Assembly: GCA_907165135.1 (NCBI GenBank)
Contig: OU015567.1
Location: 3,105,001-3,169,000 of the forward strand
DNA from: Oikopleura dioica
Lineage: Eukaryota; Chordata; Appendicularia; Copelata; Oikopleuridae
Direction of reading: 5' to 3'
Length of the DNA: 64,000 bases
Shown piece after piece: positions 13,641-23,800 of this stretch. Under the pieces are notes generated by a model. It was not told where the DNA came from. It saw nothing but the letters and a program-made list of their open reading frames with translations, and did no database searches. Positions within the stretch are counted from its first letter, which is position 1. Every line of letters starts with the position of its first letter. Made by a program: the position numbers and the translations under genes.

Positions 13641-16461
13641 ATGGGTTTGAAAAAGATCTTTCTTCGTTACCACCCTCCGGGGATCACTCTTGAGTACACT
13701 AGGCAAGGAGAAGAGAAGAAAAAAGAGATAGATCTTTATGGTAATATTGAGGATTTTCGCCTTTAGTTAGCCTTTTGGATGTTTTTAGAACTCAGCCCAG
13801 ATGACTAGGGTTTTTCACGGGAACGGCGCGGTGCGCTCCGGGCCTTCCACCGCCAAAATCGAACTCTTATTTTTTATCAAAAATGAAAATTTAAAGTATC
13901 AAAAGTACTAATTAAAGGTCGCAGATTCCAAATATCGAATTTTTATTCTATATAAATGTCAAATTATGCCGAAAAATCACTTTTTGCACAAATTTTCTTA
14001 CTTTTCTCCCGGAGTACATCAAAATACACCTCTGATTTTGAGATATGATTGATAATAGACCTTTATCACTTATCTCTCAAAAATTCAGAATTCAGCAACA
14101 TTCAGCAGATACTCAAACTGAGGTAGAGTTCAAATTTAATTGCCTCAACTTACTTTTAATGTAGCTCCTCCAATTTAATCATTTACCCCATACAACCATA
14201 TATTTTTAGAATTCTTATGAGAAGATCTAATGCTTTAATATGGCCGATTTTCGACTTATATCGGATTTTTATCGGTTTCGGTGTTTTTACTCATCATATC
14301 CTGGTACAATCGGACCTTTTTTGGAAACATTTTAAAAAGTCTATCAGGACAACCTATGAACCCGCACACCTAAACTAACAGATGTCCTGCAATTTTCGGA
14401 CATTTTAGGGGGTCGGAACGTTTGGCCGAGCACCACATGATAGACTGAAATCCCGAAAATTTTACAGTCCGGGTAAAATATTAAAGCTTGAAGCGATGAA
14501 GGTGCTTAAAACTCATATTAGTTACTCAACTTTGCTGTTCATCGCCTAAAATAGCACTTTTTCTATGGTTTAAACTTTATTCAAAATTTGACAAAAATCC
14601 GATTATCTCGAAAAATTTCCGATATAAACCGGAAATCAGAAAATCGGCCGTATTAAAGCACTAGATCTCCTCGTGAGGATTCATAAAATATATGGTTGTA
14701 TGGGGTAAATATGTAAATTAGCGGAGCTACATGGAAAGTAAGTTGAGGCAATTAAATTTGAACTCCTCCTGAGGGTTAACTAATCGGAAGGGCCTGGGCG
14801 CGCGCTTATTTACAGAGCGCCCGGGGAGCAGTCCGAACCTTTTTGCTCAAGGTGACAAAATCAGGTGGTTCGATGCTGGAATCCGGGGATTTCCGATTTT
14901 GGTATTTTTGGAATCAGCGGGTCAAATTTAGTGTCCAGTGTGAATTTCAGAAACATAGCATAACTTTGAAATTCCCGTGAGAAACCCTACAGATGACGAT
15001 GCGGCAAGAATCGCGGAACAGATCATTGAAAACGAGAGACTTTTAAGTCCGAATAAAAAGAAAATGATCACAGACATGATCGAGAAGATACAGTCGAAGC
15101 TTAGCGAAGAAACAGATCATAAGTTCCATCTTGTCAGAAATATAAAAGTAAGCCCTTTATTCTCCGGATAATATGAATGATTTGCTATCTAGGCTCATCT
15201 TTTACCTATCACCAACGTCGCCTTCAACAAGTTAGCGTCCAAGTTCGCCACTGCCTCTTACGACCGGACATGCAAAATTTGGGACACTGAAACCGGCAAT
15301 CAGCTTCATTCATTAGAGGGCCATGATAACGTTGTTTATACAGTCGCATTTAATCTGCCATTTGGGGATAGGATAGCGACGGGGTCGTTCGATAAAAGCA
15401 TAAAAATTTGGTCGACAGAAGACGGACGATGCTTACAGACTCTTACAGGGCACGGAGGAGAGGTGGTCACGCTTCAATTTTCGCCGAAAGGTTAGTTCGC
15501 TTCCTGAGTCAGGAACTGGACTCGGTTACCTGTGCAGAAACTTGAGTACGGGTACAACCTTTTCAATCTACTGTAGAATTTTAGGCAGAGCCTTCAAGTT
15601 GTAGCTTTCATTTAAGGACCCTTACTGAGGTTGCTTAGCCCTGGCCAGGATTCTTGAGTGTAATTCTTATCGAAATTAAGGTAATTTCCTTGCTTCTGGA
15701 TCCATGGACACTACCGCTAGAATTTGGGATATCGAGACGGGCCAAGAAATCGCAAAAATGGACGATCACTGCGGCGAAATCATTTCAATATGCTTCAACT
15801 TTCAAGGAACACAAATTCTAACGTGCAGCTTTGATCAGACGCTAGGAGTTTGGTCGGCAAACAACGCGAGTCTGGGCAAGCGACAGCTCAAGTTGATAGG
15901 ACACACGGCGGAAGTGTCTGCCGGCAAGTTTAACTTCAAAGGCGATTTGATTCTCTCCGGCAGTATGGATGGGACGATGCGTTTATGGCATTCAAGTAAG
16001 AGCTTCTTCTTTTTGTCTATTTATTACATTTTTCCTAGTTTCCGGAAGTATTCTAGCAGTCTTTCAAGACTTTGAAGATGAGGTACTCGATGTAGCCTTT
16101 AATTTGGCAGGAACACTCGCTGCTGGATGCACTGTCAATGGAAAAATACGCTGCTTTGATGTCTGTACTAAGCGAGAAACTGGCAATTTCGACGATCACC
16201 CTGAAGACGAAATTTCAAGAATCGTCTTTAGCCCCAGTGGTAATCGTTTGCTGACTGCATCTGTTGATAATAACGCCAGGTATCGTACGCTATTTCGTTT
16301 CTTCTTCTCATTTTCCCCGTAGAATTTGGTGCGCCAAGACCGGGCGGCTTATTCAAACTTTGGAAGGACACACACAAGAAATTTTCAGCACCACCTTTTC
16401 GTACGACGGCAAAACTATCATCACCGCCAGTAAAGACAACACTTGCCGCATTTGGAGATAA
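13641..16461 (+). CDS. DAW1: Dynein assembly factor with WD repeats 1, carrying a transposon insertion
   Basis: Exon 1 (13641-13740) encodes [19 protein letters not shown], matching the family N-terminus (LLLRYYPPGIMLEY). After an intron (13741-13788) comes a short exon ELSPDD, interrupted after 13805 by a 1184-bp hAT-like element. The frame resumes at 14990 with [11 protein letters not shown]. Further exons give about eight WD40 repeats: [72 protein letters not shown] and the terminal [13 protein letters not shown]1 acts in preassembly and transport of axonemal dynein arms. Unless the element is spliced out, the first inserted codon is TAG, so function depends on the splicing described in the findings. 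Confidence 0.9.
13806..14989. mobile_element. Non-autonomous hAT-like element inserted in DAW1
   Basis: Ends are TAGGGTTTTTCACGGGAA (left) and its inverse with one mismatch (TAGGGTTTCTCACGGGAA on the other strand). It is flanked by perfect 8-bp duplications CAGATGAC (13798-13805 and 14990-14997). No transposase ORF. Inside lies a diverged inverted repeat (about 14117-14350 against 14560-14775, roughly 80% alike by eye), perhaps a nested older foldback element. TAGGG ends and 8-bp duplications are hAT hallmarks. Confidence 0.85.
14117..14775. repeat. Inner diverged inverted repeat
   Basis: Left arm (about 14117-14350) and right arm (about 14560-14775) share stretches such as GAGTTCAAATTTAATTGCCT in opposite orientation, then continue with scattered mismatches. 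The arms are less alike than those of the 43.6 kb element, so this foldback is older or a separate nested insertion. Confidence 0.6.
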
Positions 16462-16814
16462 AAAAAATATTCGAAATAGAGCCAAAAACTACTCTATCTT
16501 CCAGCTTATTCTGAAACAATTCACCTGCGAACTACTGTACCTTTTATATTTTTTAGAACTAAAATATATATTTATTTTTTCATTTACCCAGTTAAGGCAA
16601 GAATTCTGTTTCCTGAGAGAATTCTTGAGATCGGAAAATAGGTAATTAGTAATTACATCTTCAATGGCATAAAATGCATGTATCAACCCTAAAAATCTAG
16701 GCCGGAAACTCACCTGCATCTTTATTAGGCCTTATAGATTCAAGTCGCTAACGAGCAAAAGCTATAAATTCTAGCAAAATTCAAGCAAGAAGTCAGACAA
16801 AAAGAGAGGAAATA
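16462..16814. other. Intergenic, nothing recognised
   Basis: About 350 bp between DAW1 and the next small ORF. AT-rich, containing the DAW1 3' end; no gene seen. Confidence 0.4.
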
Positions 16815-17027
16815 ATGAGCAATGTTTTTGAAAACTCGAAACTTGTCGTAGTAATCGATGTTGAAGAGATCGGCGAAGATTTCAATGAAAACAACACATG
16901 CGCTAATCCAGTTGAGTTTTGCCTCAGCTTCACCGTTTATCTGATACTTTTGATGTACATTCTTGTCATTCTGTCAGAGCAAGAGGGGATCAATGAGTAC
17001 TTCAGCCAAGTTTCTACTCTTTTCTAG
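16815..17027 (+). CDS. Small single-TM protein, unknown
   Basis: A 70-codon ORF with an acidic N-terminal half (DVEEIGEDFNENN), one hydrophobic segment (FCLSFTVYLILLMYILVIL) and a short tail. It starts in AAATAATGAGC. No family recognised. Architecture (acidic cytosolic part, one membrane segment, short acidic tail) is like that of the nested micro-gene at 39128, but sequence similarity is slight. Confidence 0.35.
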   Translation: MSNVFENSKLVVVIDVEEIGEDFNENNTCANPVEFCLSFTVYLILLMYILVILSEQEGINEYFSQVSTLF

Positions 17028-17197
17028 TGAATCGAAATTTCTGAATTACTAAGACCATCAACTTTGCTAAATCCTTTTTCTTCTGATCTTGTTAAGCGTC
17101 ATTCATTGTTAATAAGCTTCACAACGCCATTATAACAACGCGTATCAGATGACAGAAAATCCATCTGGTGCTTCCATTCGAAAAAAGTAACCTGAAA

Positions 17198-17536
17198 ATG
17201 GCTCATAGAATAGAGATTCTTCCAAACTCGAGAACTGCACCATACTCCGAGGAGCAAAATCAGTACTCAGAACGCTTCCCTCTGCTCCGGACCAAAATCC
17301 ACCAGAACCCTTATCCGTACACAATTGAGCTTATTTTTCTGACCCTATTTAACCCATTCTTGTCTATCTACGGCTGGATCTCGAGCAGAAGAGTGAAAAA
17401 TGCCCTCCAAAACAACTCCAAATTCGAGGCGATTCAATTGAGCCTCAATCTTTATTTATATCTTGTCGCTTCTTTCTTGGCAACCGTTGCCTTTTACTCC
17501 TCAGCGATTGGGGTTGTTTTTCTGCTTTCGAAATGA
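17198..17536 (+). CDS. Two-TM protein, possibly dispanin/CD225-like
   Basis: The preferred start is MAHRIEIL at 17198; an upstream in-frame ATG at 17168 would add ten residues. About 60 hydrophilic residues precede TM1 (TIELIFLTLFNPFLSIYGW). A basic cytosolic loop follows (SSRRVKNALQNNSKFEAIQ), then TM2 (LYLVASFLATVAFYSSAIGVVFLL), and the protein ends at once. N-P after TM1 and an SR...N...A loop leading to TM2 resemble the CD225/dispanin fold (IFITM, PRRT2, synapse-differentiation proteins), but the Cys pair is missing. Single exon. Family assignment is tentative. Confidence 0.45.
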   Translation: MAHRIEILPNSRTAPYSEEQNQYSERFPLLRTKIHQNPYPYTIELIFLTLFNPFLSIYGWISSRRVKNALQNNSKFEAIQLSLNLYLYLVASFLATVAFYSSAIGVVFLLSK

Positions 17537-17939
17537 GAGAATAAAAATATTGAAATTTGACAAAAAAAGAGAACTTATCTAACCGTATTTGTGACCTTTG
17601 AGATTTCTGGAGTGCGTGATAGCAAGATACAAGTTCTAACCATGATCTTACAACTTTTGTTCTGAGCAAATAGCTCCATCTTTCCAAGTTTCCACCGAGC
17701 AAATAATTCTATCGTCTGATCTTTTATTTGCGTTTTTGTGAACTCGGCAACGACTAGACCATCAAGTTTACATTGCAAAAGCTGCAAATACAGTAACAGA
17801 CTATTATGCAATCAGATTCAATTTTTTTTTTCACTTTTTTATTTGAGGAATGAGTTTTTGCAGGGGGAATTAAGGAGGTTAGGAAGACAATAATTATTTA
17901 ATAATGTCCGGCGACGAAAATCTCGAGTCGCATAGTTCT
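17537..17939. other. Intergenic, nothing recognised
   Basis: About 400 bp with a poly-T tract (17822-17840), including the 3' flank of the EF-hand gene on the minus strand. Overlapping ORFs of 78-85 codons show no domain. Confidence 0.4.
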
Positions 17940-19074
17940 TTACCAGTAGGGGACAGAGTGGAGGATGGCCTGCTCGGTCATCTCGGCCTTGGAAAGCGTA
18001 TCGACGTTCTTGTCCAAGTCGGATCCAACCCAGGTCTAGAAAATGACTGAATACGTGAGGAGGAGCTTAATTCTTACGTCGAGGATTGGGGTGATGAGCT
18101 CTCGGTTCTTGTCGGAAGAGAACTCGTCCCAGATGTTGTTGAGGCCAAGGTGCATATCGTGGTTTTCTTGACCCTCAAGTCGACCTGAAGAAAAATTAAT
18201 CATCACAAAAAGTGTTATTCATTGTACCATTTCCGTCAGCATCGTAGATATCGACAAGGGTGGAGCCGACGGTGGAGAAGAATCCGGCGAAACCGCGCTT
18301 GAACTCGTCAAAGTTCAATTGTCCATCGCCATCTTGATCGAGCTGATGGAACTGGCTGGCAGCGTATCGACCCATGAGGTTGAAGCTGGGGTTCTTGTCA
18401 AAAGTAGCGGCGGTGACTTTCTTGCCACACTCCCAGATGATGTCGAGATCGACGTGCGAGCCAGTGGTGCACATGTGGAAGGCGTCGTCCATCGCTTTGT
18501 CGAATTTGCCATCCCACCAGGGCTGTCGAATTCGGAGCGTTTACGTTTCTCCGCGATTTTCTTGCGGAAGATCCGCTGATTTTCTCCGTTTTTCCGCGCT
18601 TTTCTCCGATCCTCCGATCGTCCGATTTTCTCCGTCGCGCGGAGCTTCCGCGATTACCCGCTACCCTTTTTCTCTACCCAATCAGAAGAGCGGAACACCC
18701 TTTAATTTCGTCTTTTGAGCAAAAATTTCGGCGGATCATCCGCGATTCTCCGCTCCCTTTTCTCCGCCGCAAACCGGCGGACTTTCCGCGCGGAAAACGG
18801 TGGATCTTCCGTGAAAATGGCTGCGGATTCTCCGCTTAAAAATAGCGGAGAAAAGCAAACGCTCCGAATTCGACAGCCCTGCATCCCACTAGAAAGTTTA
18901 CTTTAACCCGAACGAACAAATTGTTCTCTCTCTTACCGATTTAAGGATGCTGTCAGCATTTTGGGAAATCGCACCAGCATTGCTCCAGAAGTGAGAGTCT
19001 GCTGCGACGAGGTCTCCAGCGATGCCGGAGTTAGCAGCAGAGGCGGTGGCGAGGATGGCAGCGGTAAACTTCAT
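17940..19074 (-). CDS. Secreted EF-hand protein 1
   Basis: Four exons on the minus strand: 18937-19074, about 18228-18522, 18078-18184 and 17940-18035. The start MKFTAAILATASAANSG (19074) is a signal peptide; the ATG two codons upstream is less like the paralogue. Exon 2 carries a canonical EF loop DQDGDGQLNFDE and ends DADGNG. Exon 3 continues RLEGQE, so the second canonical loop is split by the intron. A third, weaker loop (DLDKNVDTLSKAE) precedes the end LHSVPYW. It is about 70-75% identical by eye to the gene at 19520-20310. A 364-bp hAT-like element sits exactly at the exon 2 acceptor (18518-18881). A secreted calcium-binding matrix or house component is inferred; the family is not recognised. 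Confidence 0.75.
18518..18881. mobile_element. hAT-like MITE at a splice acceptor
   Basis: The element has TIRs CAGGGCTGTCGAATTCGGAG (identical at both ends for at least 25 bp) and perfect 8-bp duplications CATCCCAC (18510-18517 and 18882-18889). It is 364 bp long with no transposase. The interior is built of CTCCGCG-type repeats, with partially matching arms. The gene reads it on the minus strand, where the duplicated site spans the original TAG/TGGGATG exon boundary. Confidence 0.88.
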
Positions 19075-19140
19075 TGTCAAAAAAGTTTTTTTGTTTGTTT
19101 GTCAACTGCTTGTTGATGAATAAATGCGAAAAAACGGTGA

Positions 19141-19200
19141 TTTTTATATGGGAAAATCTCGCAGTAGAGAGTCGATTTGAGCGCCGATTAATGGCGCTAA
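19141..19200 (-). promoter_or_regulatory. Promoter of EF-hand gene 1: TATA and TAGCGCC motif
   Basis: TTTTTATA (19141-19148) is TATAAAAA towards the gene, about 70 bp before the ATG. GGCGCTAA (19193-19200) is the TTAGCGCC motif shared with the paralogue and the left-edge gene. Confidence 0.45.
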
Positions 19201-19519
19201 AGTTAGGTTCAGCAGGGTTCGTAGGAAAAGTAGTTAATTGTTCTGATTTTAATGATAATGAAAAATGGCTCGCTTAGTTGCCTCTCTTGATTTTGATGAA
19301 TTCGAAAAACCTTACAATATTTTCCGCCGGAAAGTATGCGGTCTATTCAGCATAATATTTCTGATAAAAATAAGATTAATCGTTGAAATAATCGTTAAGC
19401 GTTTATTTTTATGAATATCAGCCGAATTGTAGGTAACATGTATGATGCTAAAGGATTTACAGGCAGAAATTTGGATAAATAATATCGTCAGGTATCGTAT
19501 CTTCCGTCTTTCATGAATT

Positions 19520-20310
19520 TTACCAGTAGGGGACGGAGTGAAGGATGGCTTGCTCGGTCATCTCAGCCTTTGAAAGAGTATCGACGTTCTTATCCAAATC
19601 AGATCCGACCCAGGTCTATAAAATTATTGATTCTCTGGTAAAGGCCTTAGTTCTTACGTCAAGGATGGGAGTGATGAGCTTTCGGTTCTTATCGGAGGAG
19701 AACTCGTCCCAGATGTTGTTCAGGCCAAAGTGCATGTCATGGTTTTCCTGACCCTCAAGGACACCTGAAAAGAAAATGCTTCAGGGCGATGTAAAAATGG
19801 GCGGCTCTTATCACCGGTCAAAAAGAAAAAAACTCACCGTTTCCATCGGCATCGAAAATGTCGACAAGAGTAGAGCCAACTGTAGAGAAGAAGCCGGCGA
19901 ATCCGCGTTTGAACTCTTCGAAGTTCAACTTTCCGTCGCCGTTTTGGTCGAGCTGGTGGAACTGGCTGGCAGCGTAGCGGCCCATAAGGTTGAAGTTGGG
20001 GTTCTTGTCGAAAGTTGCTTTGGTGACTTTCTTGCCACACTCCCAGATGATCTGTTGATCGGTGTAAGAACCGCTGGTGCACATGTGGAAGGCATCGTCC
20101 ATCTCTTTGTCGAATTTGCCGTTCCACTTAAAATCAATATAAAAACTATCTCTTTAGGATTTCTCTTACCGATCTGAGGATGGCATCAGCATTTGCTGTC
20201 AGTTTACCAGCGTTTTGCCAGAAGCTTCCGTCCGCAGCAATCAAATGAGCAGAAATATCGGCTGAAGTAGCAAAAGCAGAAGAAGCGAGCAAAGCTGAGG
20301 TGACCTTCAT
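19520..20310 (-). CDS. Secreted EF-hand protein 2
   Basis: Paralogue of the 17940-19074 gene with the same four-exon layout. The start is MKVTSALLASSAFATSA (ATG at 20310), a signal peptide. Exon 2 begins WNGKFDKEMDDAF after an intact short intron and contains the loop DQNGDGKLNFEE. The second loop begins DADGNG at the exon end and continues LEGQE in exon 3. The end is SVPYW with stop at 19520-19522. This copy shows the ancestral exon 2 acceptor (TTTTAAG before TGG), which identifies what the transposon altered in its sister. A local tandem duplication is the simplest origin. Calcium binding follows from the loops; extracellular role is inferred. Confidence 0.78.
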
Positions 20311-20358
20311 TTTCGACTTGTTTTTAAAAAGTGAGTTCGTAGCTGCTCTGGTGGCTTC

Positions 20359-20387
20359 ATTTATGGCCAGTTTTGCCGGGCGCTAGA
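20359..20387 (-). promoter_or_regulatory. Promoter of EF-hand gene 2: TATA-like box and TAGCGCC motif
   Basis: CATTTATGG (20359-20367) reads CCATAAATG towards the gene. GGCGCTAGA (20379-20387) is the shared TCTAGCGCC motif, identical to that at 136-144. Confidence 0.45.
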
Positions 20388-20865
20388 GGTCTATTGCTAG
20401 AATTTAAGCAAGTTGCAATTTGCAAGTGGAAGGTCCAAATCGGCGAAGGTTATTTGGGTTCGCTTCGAGAATCTTCGACCATCTTCTTTCAAGCCAGAGA
20501 TAGCAAACTTGCTTTTGCAAATAAAAACTCAGACATGGCGCAAGTCTGAGGATAGCGCTACTGAGTAGCCGAGAAAGCAGACTCTTGGCAAAAGACGAAA
20601 AAAATGAGAGAAAAATCACACAACAGGGTTTCGTTTTGGCCCTTGTTGACGATTTTCGCATTGGAAAAATGGCGATCGCCCAAATCATCAGTAAGGGTTC
20701 AAAATTAAGAAAAAAAAATCAGAAAGTTCAATTTATATTTTTAGACAATTAAGCTTCTTCTCTGATAAAGCAATACTTAATATCTAATTTATGGTCCCAA
20801 AAATATTCGTATCATTTTAATCTTTATCGGCTTCAATCATCGGTCACAGGTTTTTCTGAAGAAAA
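20388..20865. other. Intergenic between EF-hand 2 and the ABC transporter
   Basis: About 480 bp. A minus-strand ORF (20404-20688) and a short plus-strand ATG followed by GTAAGG (near 20670) were examined; neither yields a recognisable product. Confidence 0.35.
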
Positions 20866-23800
20866 ATGCTAGTCAAACAGTTCAATCGGGTTCGTAATTT
20901 TACTCGTTTGTGAAAGCGCCCGAGGACAACCGAGCCCCACAAATGGGGACTTTCCACAATTCGAATTCCTTTCCCTGTACAGTAGAAATTCTGGAGTTTG
21001 AACTCATCAAAAGTCCTCACAGTCCTGATCCCTTCAATCATTGGCCTTCTACTCGTAATCGCCCGTCAATCAGTTCCATCAAAAGAAAACCGGAACCTTG
21101 AGTTTCAGCCCTTTCGCCCAAACAACCTTTTTGCCCGACGATTCAAAGATGCCAACGACTTCGAAATTCTGTACACTCCGAAGACCGAGTTAACCGAAAA
21201 CATCATTCATTTGCTATCAAAAGATCTTGAGGAGAATCTGATGGAATACGACTGGTTCGGTAATCCTGTTCAAAACGGCACGACCTTCACCCCAGTTGAC
21301 TTTCCCGACGAGCAGTCTATGAGAGCGCATGTATCAGAAGTTGATACTGATCTTGCCAAGATATTTGTCGGCGTTTCCTTTGATTCCTTGGGAACTGATG
21401 GATTGGAATTTACGGTTCACACCATTCCAACTGGTAAGTTCGCATTTTCTCAACCTAGAAGAGCTTATGTAACCCCCATCCATAGCTGATGCAAGAGGAA
21501 TGCCAGTGAAAGGCCTGTGGAACGGCTGGCTCACTCAACGAAGCTCTCCCTCAGTACTCGGAAAATCCTTCGGAAACTCGCTGTTTTCTGAATCTGCTGA
21601 TGGCGCAAACCAAATTTACTACACTGAGGGATTCCTTGCTGTCCAATCTTCCATCAACCAGAACTATCTGAAGCTTACCACGGACATTCCACCCGAAAAC
21701 GTCGAATTTCTACAGCAAGAAAGCAGAACTGTCTCGAGCGATCGATTCCATGGAGTGATGCAGCAACAGCTTCCGCTCATGTTCCTCCTCTCCCTGGCCC
21801 ATTTCATGCAGCAGACCGTCCATTGCTTTTCTTCGCATCGGGAAAGTAACAGGCTCAAGTACTTGAAGATGCTCGGCATTTCAACACATACGATCATGGC
21901 GGCCTATTTTAGGATCAAAGTTTGAACTTTGTCTTTATTTATTGGCCATAAGCGGTAGTTACCTTCGCTGACCCTTGACGTGAACCATATGTAGTTTACT
22001 ATTGATGTAAAATTGCCACAACAATAACATAGCTTCTACGAGAAAAACCGGAGCATAATAATGCGTAACCAAAAATATGAAACTACTTCAACTTTGAAAA
22101 AGCGCAACGATCGTGATGTATGCACTCGCAACGGGGCTTCTGGCGACCATGCTTACTGCTGACATCAGCAAAAATGGAGCAGTACTTGAACACGTTGGAT
22201 TTTCAGCTGTCTTTGGGCTTCTTCTTTGCTACGGATGCTCAGTTCTCAGGAGAGGGACCAATTTTCGAATTGAATCGACTCAAGCTGAAAGTTCAAAATT
22301 CGAACCCTTGTCAGTTTATGTCAATTCATTTCGAAACTATTCAAGAATTCGGCGTCCGCTGCATCTGCTGCTTCTGCCATAATCTTTTTCCTCTCTATCC
22401 CGCATGGCTACATTTTTACGTCGTGGAAAGATATGCATATTCTGGTCAAGGAACCCGGTTGAACTTTGTCCTATAAGAAACGGTCTAGAGTCGTGGAATG
22501 CGCTGCTTATCAATCTGCGGTTGTAAGAACATGATTTCAGCAAAACGCCGGGCCCATGAGGGAATTTCGTAATTTTTAATGCTCGTTCGGGATCGTTTTT
22601 TTCAACCAGGGAAAAAGTCTCTTCTCGCCCTGAATCCGCCTGTTTTACTCGCTCTTGGTTGCGACATCATCTGCCACTTTGAAAAGCTTAATCTTCCCCT
22701 CTCCATCTTTCGAAATCTTACCCGCGAAGTTTCAAGGGATGACCCGATTGCGCTGACGGACATTTACAACTTACTTCTTTTGAATATGCTCTTCTACATG
22801 GCAATCACGTGGTTGGTCGACACGACCAAAGATGAACGAAATCGGGTTTTGTCGATGACGATCGAAAATCGCCGGGAGAAACAAAAATGCAGCTCCGAAT
22901 GGGGCTTCAAAGTCGAGAAAGTAACGAAGATTTTCGACGAGAAAGATGATCAGTGCGCGTTGAAAGATATTTCCTTCTCCACCCCATCTCGTGGTGTCAC
23001 AGCGCTGATTGGTACTAACGGAGCAGGAAAATCAACAACAATGAAGCTTCTCGCTGGTTTTTTGTCCCCAACTCGAGGAGAAGTCCACGACGCTGGTTTA
23101 GAAGTCGGCTATTGTCCTCAATACAACGTCACGTGGCCTGGACTGACTGTCAAAGAACACTTCATCTACTTCAACCAGCTTTCCAACGCCAAAGGAAAAG
23201 TCGAGCCAGAAGGAATCGCTGAAGATGTCCAGCTTAAAGAAAAACTCAACTCTAAGCCCGATGAGCTTTCCGGAGGAATGCTGAGAAAGCTCACTTTTGG
23301 AATTGCCATGTCTTCGAAGCCAAAGCGAATTTTGCTCGATGAGCCGACTTCTGGACTTGATCCGGTTTCGAGATTGGAGCTTTGGGAAATTGTGAAGAAT
23401 CTCGGACAGAACACAGGAGCGGATTTATTTTGAAAAAAAGCCCCCAAATTTGATAATTTAAGACCTAATTTCAGCAAAGATAAAGCACTTGCTGATAAGC
23501 AAATAAAATCCGACTTAGCGGTTTTGCTGACGACCCACTACATGGACGAAGTTGATGAACTCGCCAAAGAGGTCATTATCCTAAAACAAGGCCAAGGAAA
23601 TGGTCAGTCTTTTTTCTCTCAAAGACGTCGCAATAAAAAGATTAATCATAAATATCCCACCGGGGCATTACTTTCTCAAAGCGCGGACTGAGCTCACCTT
23701 CTGACACGCGCTATAGTAAAAATGATTCAATTAATTAAAGCTGACCAAATTGAAAGTCATAAACAAGGGTAGGTATCAAGATGTCAGCTGCTCATTTGGG

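Noticed and set aside
18702-18906. ORFs on both strands inside the 18.5-18.9 kb element
   Set aside because: They arise from the repetitive CTCCGCG interior of a MITE and have no domain.
20404-20688. Minus-strand 94-codon ORF upstream of the ABC transporter
   Set aside because: No signal peptide, domain or splice support; overlaps a promoter region.
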